In this document: positions 57,401 to 64,000 of the stretch, one piece after another | Layout of the letters: the number at the start of each line of letters is the position of its first letter | How positions within the stretch are numbered: the stretch's first letter is position 1 | Source: Canna indica | Taxonomy: Eukaryota; Streptophyta; Magnoliopsida; Zingiberales; Cannaceae | DNA: 64,000 nucleotides | Assembly (NCBI GenBank): GCA_034359265.1 | Contig: CP136897.1 | Location: 23,740,001-23,804,000 of the forward strand | Direction: 5' to 3' | Translations under genes and position numbers: made by a program | The notes under the pieces: generated by a model | The model's database searches: none | What the model saw: the letters and a program-made list of their open reading frames with translations, nothing else | Told to the model about the DNA's origin: nothing

Positions 57401-60400
57401 ATTGTTTAGAGTTATATCTAACTCTTAAAAAAAAAAAATCAATATTCCCCCGATATCGCATCATACCGCTCATACCGGGCGGTATATGGCGAAATACCGC
57501 CATATACCGCCCGATATACATGATATACCCGGTATTTTCAAATACCGGGTATATCGAATACCGGAATCCTCAAAAACCGGTATATACCGTTTCGGGCGGT
57601 TTTTTAAACCTTAGTCTGAAGAGATTTTAAGCATTTATTCATCAATTACGTATTGTTTAGAGTTATATCTAACTCTTTAAAAAAAAAAAAAAAAAAAAAA
57701 AGGTATGCTATTCCCGTACCGGCCCGTACCGTGTGTCGGTACGGTACGGTACGGTACCGGTATGTACCGGTACCGGCCGGTGACCGAAACCGGTACCGGT
57801 ACTGAGATTTTAAACCTTGCTTCAGACTACTAAACAGGATGTTTAACCATACAAAGCCTTCTTTCCTTTTTACTGATTGCTGCTGTGTTCCTCTTTTATC
57901 CTTTAAAGCGTTTAGTTATTCACTTATTTGCTTCTTGGCCCTACTATCATGATGTATTTATCTATATTACCTATAGAACAGAACTGAAAGGACAGACTAG
58001 GCAAAAATTAGCAGGTTCTATTGTCAATTTTCTTCAAGAGCTTTTGTACAACTGCTGCCACTGGATGGACATGGGTGGGTCAACATATACAGCCTCACTT
58101 TATTATAGCAAAGATGATGATTCAATGAACTCAAACATGGCATTGTAGGTTATAATGAAGCTCAGCTGATTTTTCAATTTTGTGCAAATTCTAGTGAGCC
58201 TCATGTGGGAATTAGATTCTGAAAGCTTTATTTTGCATTCACAGCAAGCTCTAGTGGCCTATCATATTAAATGGGACAAACTTCTTGGCCTATCGACAAA
58301 ACATGTAGAGATATAGATGTTTATTGTTATTAAGTTTGATTTGGTGACCACTTATCCCCAAAGCTTAAGCTGTAGGACGTAGCCCCTTCATACTTATATA
58401 TTTTTAATCTGTCACATGTAGGTGGCCTAATTGAATTGGACAAGAATGTGCGTGGATTGATTTAAGTTAACTATGGTATATATTATTATGTGATTTTACA
58501 GGATTCTAACATATGACTGCTCTCAAACCATGTTATTTTTCTTGGTTGTTGTTTGCTACTTTGCTTGTAAGCCATCTGAAAGTTTTTCCTTTTAATTATT
58601 TTGTCAGAGATATATCTTTCAGCCCCATCCATCCCTTTTACTGCTTTTGAAAAGTTTAACAGGCCTTCAACCTATAACAAATTAACTTTAATTTGCTTTG
58701 GCATTTTCCTCTCTTATGTAGATTAGTTGGTGATCTCATATATATGGATGTTGTATCACTAGAAGGAAACAAGTATTGTATTACAGGGACCACCAGAGGT
58801 TTTTATGTGAATTCTAGCACAAGCATTCTGGAGCCCAAACCATGTAAACCTGCTTATGAAGCAAGCACTCTGATTGGTTTGTTCCAAAAGGTCAGCTCCA
58901 AATTCAAGAAAGGTAGGATTTTGCTATTCTTTTCACGTTGATGCATAAACTACTATTGCACATTTTTGGATTCTCAGTTGAATAAGACAATTACAGGTTT
59001 CCGTGAAATTCTGGACCAGAAAGCATGTGCGCATCCTTTTGAAAGTGTTCAGTCTCTTTTGCCCCCAAATACATGGTTGGGAGTGTATCCTATTCCAGGT
59101 ATTAAATACTAATAATGAGCTATCTAAGCATAAATGCAAAATGCATGTTTACTTTCATGTTGCTTTACTTTTTACCTCTATTATATTATCCGTTGCTTCT
59201 CTGGTTATGTTTGGTTAGATATTTTTGATGGCATTTCTTCTGTATATAAAAGCATAAAAGTTTTAAATTTTGAAATTAGCTTGGCTTCATGTATATAGTC
59301 TTCTTAGCTAAGTGATTTTTTTAGCTACCTATTATAGATATGTATTAATACTGGTTATGTACCTTCATGTTTTATTTGATGTTTTCCTAGATGAATTCTA
59401 TGCATTACTTTTCTGATTAGATTTGGCATGTTAGTTTCTTATTCATTTTGTTTGAGCATTAATTTTTAATTGTTGAAATTAGTTGTCTTTGTGCATATTA
59501 ATCTGCCTATTAGCATCCAACTTAGTAGTATTTGAAGTTCTTGTTATCTTAAACACCAAATAGTTGCCTTTTTTAATACCCTTGTTGAGACAACAAAATA
59601 TGCTAAAACTAAGTATGACCTGGCATTTCCATAGCCATGGTGCAGTTATTCCTATTTATTTTATATTGAGTTTCTTCCTGAAATATTGTGTTGTTGCCTT
59701 CTTGGCACTGCCAATTGATGGTATGATTGTATTTGAAAATTTCACATTGTTTCATTTTGTTTTTACCTTGCTCAATTGTTCACCTTCTATCTTGGAAATG
59801 TGGTTAGTCTTTATTTGGTCAGAAAATTAAACTCAACTGCTTGGTCTTCTGCAGATCATAAAAGAGACCCAGCTAGAGCAGAGGATGCTCTTTCTCTTTC
59901 ATTTGGTAGTGAGCTTATTGGTATGCAGAGAGATTGGAATGAAGAGTTACAGTCGTGCCGGGAGTTCCCTCATAACACTCTTCAAGAAAGGTTTATGCAT
60001 ATACTCACAGGATAGGCTGTAACTGTTTCTTTTTCTCTCAAGTCTCAACTGCTTGTTCATGAAGTTATATACCATTGTTTTCACTTTTCAGTACAGTTTC
60101 TCTAACTCAAGCTTACCATGTCAGGATATTGCGTGGAAGGGCTCTTTATAAAGTGACTTGTGACTTCGTTGATGCTGCAGTTAAAGGTGCAATAGGAGTC
60201 ATCAACAGATGTATTCCCCCTATTAATCCAACAGATCCGGAGTGTTTTCATATGTAAGTGAACTCCGACAGATATCTCTCTCATGCACTAAATTATATGT
60301 GAATATGTTTCATGATCCATCAGTACTTGGAAGCAAGATTCGGGAACTCCGACAAATATCTCTCATGCACTAATTTATATGTGAATGTGTTTCATGATTC

Positions 60401-62876
60401 ATCAGTACTTGGAAGCAAGATTCTATATACTGCTTTACTAATTTTAATAATGCATTTGATTGGTATTCTATTGAGATTAGAAATACCATCTTCAACTGGT
60501 TAGCATTATTTAAGAAAATGGTAAACTGCAGTACTTGTGTTGTTAAGTCAATGATGCAAACGTTATCTATGAACTATTGAACTACATATTGAGTGCAGTG
60601 CATGGTTTAAAATCTCGGTACCGGTACCGGTTTCGGTCACCGGCCGGTACCGGTATATACCGGTACCGTACCGACACACGGTACGGACCGATATGAAAAT
60701 GCATACCGGCCGGGTTTTTTTAATTTTTTTTTTTTTTTTCGTGACATACCACCATATACCGCCATATACCGCCCGGTATACACAATATACCCGGTTTTTT
60801 CAAATACCGGGTATATCGTATACCGGAAATCTAAAATACCGGTAAATACCGGACTTACCGTACCGTTTCGGTCGAGATTTTAAACCTTAGTGCAGTGTTC
60901 TAATGCCATTGGTTAGTCAGATAGGAAAATGCCAGTCAGCTATAATATTTTAAACTATTCTATTCTCGGAAGTGTACGTTCATTATCAAGATTACTGTTT
61001 CTTTCTGATCTAAGGTTAGTCTTCTTGTCACATTAAAATTGACTAGTTAGGTTCATATTTGACCATTTGAGATCTAAAGATGAAGCATGTTATGTGTATG
61101 CCAAGAGGCGATTTCAATTAGAAATAAAATTTTGTATACTTTCAAAAGCCCTGCTTTGCTATTTTTTCCCTTTCCAATCTTTGATACTTCTATGAATTGC
61201 ATATTTGATCATTTTGATATATTTTTAGTAAGCAACTCCTTTTTCATTACTTATTTTGACCTGATGACCTCCTAGCATCAAATAGACCTTATTCACATGT
61301 CTCTAAATGGATATTCCTAGATACCAATGTTACACATATCTAATGATGTTCAAGTAAACAATTCATCAACTCCTGATTTGGAATTTATTGAGGCATATCA
61401 AAATGCTTGATTCAGCAAATCATAGATTATTGCTCGAAGTTATCATTTTACTAAAGATCATATGCATTGTTCTACAATGGCAGAGTCATACTATGATCAA
61501 TTTTCCCCTTTTTCTGATGCATCCTTTTTCCTTCCAGACTAACTAGCAGAAATTTGAATAAATGGATAGCATATTGTATGGTTTCCTTTTTCGTCTTGAC
61601 AAAGAAAGAATCATCTTGAAAACGCTCCTAACCCATTCGTAGAGCCATGTATTGTAAGTGAATCCGAACCCGCTTGGATCAGTTTGTTGACACGCATCAC
61701 TGGAACACACAAATTCTTTCCTAAAAGAACGTCGGCACCATAGACCTGCCAAACAATGATTCCTTGCAGTAGCATTCTCATTGACATGTCTACCCGTGAG
61801 GCCTTGATGCACCAACATACATCCAATGGCATAACATCATTGGAATACATTGTATCATCGTCAAACTTGATCTGCACCCATCAACTACAAGACTTTCTTC
61901 ATTAGCTGATACGGACTTCTGAACCAAATCTATCTTTTCGCTGATGTGATGAATTGGCCAATCGAATCTGATGCAAGCGCCTTCATGCCTTTGATTCGAC
62001 AGTCCTCATTCTCCCACTTGGCAAGCTGCTACTGTGAACAACAAAGTCAAGGATGCTTCCAGAAACTGTCCAGGTTCTTCCTAGGAAGATTCCTTCTTTC
62101 TGGCCTATTGAGATGATGATCCTTGGTTATCGCCTCTGGTGTTAGATTAGAAAGGTGACCACATCTAGTTCCAAGGTTGGCCTAGCATGACCACATGTTA
62201 TTGACTTTGTAGTTAAGAAGTAGTATGTTGCAATTATTTGGAGACTGGGATAAGAATGCTAATTTTTTTTCATTATTTACAATGGTTTGATTGTTAAATT
62301 GTAGCATAATAGCTGTATGGAATATAATACCAGTAAGTGAAACATGTTCCAATATATTGTGTTTCACATATCTACTCTTGCATAACTTTATAGGATGATA
62401 TCTGTTCTTTTGCTGCAAAATCTTGTCTTCTCTATTAATGAACTTGTTTTTGCCTCTATCTTTTAGGTATGTGCATAACAACATATTCTTTAGTTTTGCT
62501 GTGGATTCTGACCTTGGACATATATCAAAAAATCAAGAAGGGAGTCTTCAGTTAAAATCTCAAGATGTAGCTGACAATTGTGTGGGCAAAGTTTCATGCG
62601 ATTCTGTGGCAAAGACCTCTGGTAAGTCTTTTGGGGCTACTGCAAATTCCAGTTTGTCCATCTGCAAGAACTCAGATAAGTAACAAATCAGGTGTTTCAG
62701 ATCTTTCAGCCGATGCTTCTGCTGAGGTAAAAATTAGCGATAATGAGCAGGCCACATATGCTTCTGCAAATAATGATCTGAAAGGAACCAAAGCCTACCA
62801 GGAAGTTGATATTCCTGGACTTTACAATCTTGCAATGGCGATTGTTGACTATAGAGGCTATAGGGTGGTAGCACAG
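45423..62876 (+). CDS. FMT: FRIENDLY/clustered mitochondria (CLU) protein, 5' part, 11 coding exons, runs off the window
   Basis: Coding exons are 45423-45669, 47697-47758, 54132-54321, 54398-54529, 56157-56316, 58722-58912, 58997-59098, 59855-59990, 60125-60253, 62467-62621 and 62692-62876; all internal junctions are GT-AG. They join in frame to 563 codons without a stop, about 40% of the roughly 1,400-residue plant FMT. Residues 1-83 are low complexity (MAGKSNKGKNRGRAVNSN). Residues 84-200 are the CLU N-terminal domain (LSPGDSVMDVRQFLLDAPET; LEDYNEISEVADIT; ALYDDRSIRSHIRRARELLS). The CLU domain begins near residue 340 (DWNEELQSCREFPHNT; INRCIPPINPTDPEC; NEQATYASANNDLKGTKAYQ; NLAMAIVDYRGYRVVAQ). 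Family members are cytosolic proteins that bind mRNAs of mitochondrial proteins and control mitochondrial association, clustering and quality control. Introns 2, 5, 9 and 11 are filled with transposons. No coding lesion was seen. Confidence 0.93.
45740..45896. repeat. Tandem duplication of about 81 bp in intron 1
   Basis: The segment with TTCACTTCTCAGT-GGCAGATATGAGAAAATAG occurs twice with an 81-bp offset, just after exon 1. Each copy contains an acceptor-like CTCAG and GCAG. Confidence 0.75.
48211..48525 (-). mobile_element. TRIM retrotransposon (miniature LTR element) in intron 2
   Basis: Two similar repeats at about 48211-48285 and 48439-48525 (ATTGGATGACAAACTT... and ATTGGATGGTTAATTT..., each with AAGCTTAAGCTC or AAGCTCAAGCTC) flank about 150 bp of non-coding DNA. 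On the minus strand the right repeat ends AAATTTAACA and is followed by TAGTATCAAAATCGG. This is a degenerate initiator-tRNA-Met primer site (TGGTATCAGAGC), the hallmark of TRIMs. Confidence 0.6.
49355..53332 (-). mobile_element. Inner, full-length hAT element with a transposase gene
   Basis: It begins CAAGGTTTAAAATCTC at 49355 and ends GGCGGTATTTAAAACCTTA at 53332. The 8-bp duplication GCTACAAT/GCTACAGT (one difference) lies at 49347-49354 and 53333-53340. The 3'-side end holds GGTACCGGTACC tandem hexamers, and the promoter-side end holds CCGCCCGGTATA palindromes. The transposase gene (49563-52867) runs on the minus strand. It is inserted in opposite orientation in a smaller relative. Confidence 0.85.
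49563..52867 (-). pseudogene. hAT transposase gene (BED zinc finger, DUF659, hAT dimerisation), disabled
   Basis: Exons on the minus strand are about 52867-51521, 51440-51036, 50951-50745 and 50662-49563, all GT-AG and phase-consistent, giving roughly 1,000 residues. The N-terminus (MAPKSQPDPTWQHG) is followed by a frameshift. It resumes as HCNMISRGGGITRLKQHLAG then GYPDVVNCAKV; the first cysteine of the BED finger is lost. A TAA at 52467-52469 interrupts an otherwise open in-frame GS-rich linker. DUF659 follows (RPFLEEEVKEINQWIDRIKR; GCTLMCDSWTGPTRMSIINF; QIITDNGANFKRAGEIIEMD), then WTPCAAHCLDLMMKDIGDIS. The dimerisation domain reads EWWLQFGIEAPTLRKISTRI, SASGCERNWSTFSLIHTKPR, and LSYARLEKLVYVHYNMRLRM. 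The tail is acidic and Lys-rich. Catalytic residues look kept, so inactivation is recent. It probably mobilised the GGTACC family. Confidence 0.85.
54530..56156. other. Intron 4 of the CLU gene, AT-rich
   Basis: TTAATTA-rich low-complexity DNA at 54730-55480 contains no recognised element. At 55568 TAGGGATGGCAATG looks like a single hAT left end without a partner. Confidence 0.5.
56271..56647. repeat. Tandem duplication (198-bp offset) covering the 3' end of exon 5 and its donor site
   Basis: The sequence from CATAGTTTTTTCTACTTTTA through CAGTTATAGGAGGTAAAATG to about TTGTGATTCTT occurs at 56271-56448 and again at 56469-56647, with very few differences. The second copy repeats the last 42 bp of exon 5 and the splice donor inside intron 5. 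Confidence 0.88.
56938..57623. repeat. Near-perfect long palindrome including host flanking DNA
   Basis: The left arm (56938-about 57239) and right arm (about 57356-57623) are inverse copies with only short gaps. The outer ends are CTCTTCAGACTAAGGTTT and AAACCTTAGTCTGAAGAG. The first ten bases of the left arm are host intron DNA, including the target duplication, yet they are copied inside the element. Confidence 0.9.
56948..57819. mobile_element. Non-autonomous hAT element of the GGTACC family with an internal palindromic rearrangement
   Basis: The ends are TAAGGTTTAAAAAACCGCCC (56948) and GAGATTTTAAACCTTG (ending 57819). The perfect 8-bp duplication CTTCAGAC lies at 56940-56947 and 57820-57827. 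The left half is repeated inside the element in inverted orientation, together with host flank (see the palindrome entry). The right end carries CGGTACGGTACGGTACCGG. Confidence 0.9.
58325..58545. repeat. TRIM-like repeat remnant in intron 5
   Basis: The sequence TTGATTTGGTGACCACTTAT followed by CCCCAAAGCTTAAGCTGTAGG resembles the LTR parts at 48240 and 63285. Ends are not clear. Confidence 0.4.
60261..60424. repeat. Tandem duplication (84 bp) beside the exon 9 donor
   Basis: AACTCCGACA-ATATCTCTC through CAGTACTTGGAAGCAAGATTC occurs at 60261-60344 and again at 60345-60424, starting seven bases after the GT of intron 9. Confidence 0.85.
60601..60889. mobile_element. Short hAT MITE of the GGTACC family in intron 9
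   Basis: The ends are CATGGTTTAAAATCTC and GAGATTTTAAACCTTA. The perfect 8-bp duplication GTGCAGTG lies at 60593-60600 and 60890-60897. The left subterminal part has GGTACCGGTACCGG and the right has CCGCCCGGTATA and CCGGTATATCG-type motifs. At 289 bp it retains only the two ends. Confidence 0.9.
61540..62160 (-). other. Unrecognised, weakly coding-like stretch in intron 9
   Basis: The composition is less AT-rich than the rest of the intron, and the minus strand has overlapping open frames of 88 and 91 residues; one reads MQIKFDDDTMYSNDVMPLDV. I could not place it in a family. A decayed retroelement fragment is the likeliest explanation. Confidence 0.3.
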
Positions 62877-63109
62877 GTGCACTTGAAGACTCTCCTTTTC
62901 ATTATCCATATCTCTGTTATTGTTTTTGTATTTAAAACTATTTTTTCCACACTTCATATTCAGTGTACTATTTTTATTTCTTTTAAAAAAACATTGATTT
63001 GCATTTCAATGCTGCAAAATATTTATACTATTGAAATACCTTGCATAGCATATTTTTTTTTTTAATGTCTTTTTGTGTATTGAAAGTAGTGGAAAATTTA
63101 TACTATCGA

Positions 63110-63362
63110 GTTCCCAACAAGTGGATCGACTTATTTGAGGTGGGCTCATTTGTGGGCTGTAAACTTTAGAAGACTGACCTAAGCCGAACAAGTGGTTCGA
63201 CTTAATTGAGGTGGGGGTAATTTTTTATTAAAAATATTGACACTAGGAAGATTTGAGTTGAGGACCAACTTTGGTACCATGTTAAATCTGATTGAATGAC
63301 CAACTTTCCCAAAAACTTAAGCGGTTAGGAAAGTGACCAACTTATGCATTTGTATTCTTAAC
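63110..63362 (-). mobile_element. TRIM-like fragment in intron 11
   Basis: An LTR-like block at 63281-63362 begins TGTTAAATCTGATTGAATGA and ends TGTATTCTTAACA. On the minus strand it is followed by TGGTACCAAAGTTGG, a degenerate tRNA-Met primer site. The partner LTR is missing on the left. Confidence 0.5.
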
Positions 63363-63412
63363 AATCTCCTACGAACATGTAACCTTTTAGAATACTATCA
63401 TAATAGTACTAA

Positions 63413-63651
63413 GCACGGTTTCAAAAACCGTACCGTACCCCCATACCGTTTTTTGAGAAAACCAGTATCCAGTACACTGGTACCAGTCGGTACCAAGTGT
63501 ACCGATACATACCGGGAGTACCGCCCGGTATTTCATAATACCGCCAGCCGCCAGGTATAGTGCAACTGGTGCTGCTGCACCATACTTTTGGTACCACGAT
63601 AATGGTACCGGACTATACCGTGTGTCGGTACGATACTGGTACCTGTATTTC
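63413..63651. mobile_element. Degraded hAT MITE of the GGTACC family in intron 11
   Basis: The left end CACGGTTTCAAAAACCGTAC and inner GTACCGCCCGGTATTTCA and TGTGTCGGTACGATACTGG motifs match the other family members. The right terminus and target duplication are not preserved. Confidence 0.55.
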
Positions 63652-64000
63652 ATTATTTGATATAACCTTTTAATTCATAACCCAATATATTATGGAACCC
63701 AATATATTTGTAACCCAATATAACCTTTTGAAAAAAGTTGCTTAAATTACACAAAATTGAGAGCCAACCATCAGCACTGTATGGAAAGGCATCGCAACCC
63801 AATATATTCTGGAACCTTTGGGTGGATTGGAATGGGAGTTCTTAAAAAACACGATTACAATTTTTGATGTCTCTCCGTAGACCTAGGTCTATAAGAAGGT
63901 CTTAGCTTATCTGGATGTATTATTCCTTCCCTAGTGTGAAGGCTAGGGTTTTTTATTGTTAGAATTCCCAGAGATTTAATTAACTGTACTGTTTGATGAA
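63652..64000. other. Continuation of CLU intron 11, no feature seen
   Basis: AACCCAATATA occurs three times at 63678-63806. Exon 12 of the CLU gene is not reached before the window ends. Confidence 0.4.

Noticed and set aside
56936..57630. Open frames in the palindrome of the hAT element at 56948
   Set aside because: The same peptide words appear on both strands because of the inverted repeat, and they match no protein.
1..64000. tRNA, rRNA and snoRNA genes
   Set aside because: No cloverleaf with A and B box motifs and no rRNA core sequence was recognised by eye. A dedicated covariance-model scan would be needed to exclude small RNAs.

Overview
The window is nuclear DNA of a flowering plant. 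The evidence is a gene with many GT-AG introns, AT-rich intergenic DNA, secreted arabinogalactan peptides, and plant-type CACTA, hAT, Mutator, Copia, Gypsy and TRIM elements. A monocot seems more likely than a eudicot, but that is a weak impression. Two kinds of host gene are recognisable. Three nearly identical intronless genes for a 58-residue arabinogalactan peptide (AGP23-like) lie at 9.4 kb (+), 12.1 kb (-) and 19.3 kb (-). From about 44.6 kb to the right edge runs the 5' part of a FRIENDLY/clustered-mitochondria (CLU) gene, with 11 coding exons and introns swollen by transposons.

Layout. 1-2.2 kb: 3' end of a CACTA element with a decayed Transposase_24 gene. 3.1-5.3 kb: decayed Copia retrotransposon. 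6.5-9.0 kb: inverted-repeat element holding a Mutator-like element with a clean 9-bp target duplication, then a MITE. 9.1-19.7 kb: three AGP units separated by a CACTA MITE that itself carries two further insertions. 16.9-22.7 kb: Gypsy LTR, primer-site and gag remnants. 22.9-44.0 kb: one Gypsy gag-protease relic split by two large nested blocks. Block A (22972-35306) is a Copia-type solo LTR with 5-bp duplication CCAAC; inside it sit a Pack-CACTA (23294-25401, duplication TGG) and a hAT element (25756-34186, duplication CCTAAGCA), and the hAT contains a nearly complete autonomous-type CACTA (26099-33290, duplication TCA) with TNP2 and TnpA-like genes. Block B (36110-43438, duplication CGACC) is a minus-strand solo LTR containing a related plus-strand solo LTR, which contains two more hAT elements. 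44.6-64 kb: the CLU gene, whose introns hold several members of one hAT family with GGTACC-rich ends, including one full-length element nested in a relative, plus TRIM elements and tandem duplications.

The element boundaries rest on terminal motifs and target-site duplications read directly from the sequence. Protein assignments rest on remembered family motifs, since no search could be run. The AGP genes and the CLU gene look functional as far as they can be seen. The TNP2 gene carries a probable one-base frameshift, the hAT transposase carries a stop and a damaged zinc finger, and the retroelement proteins are relics.
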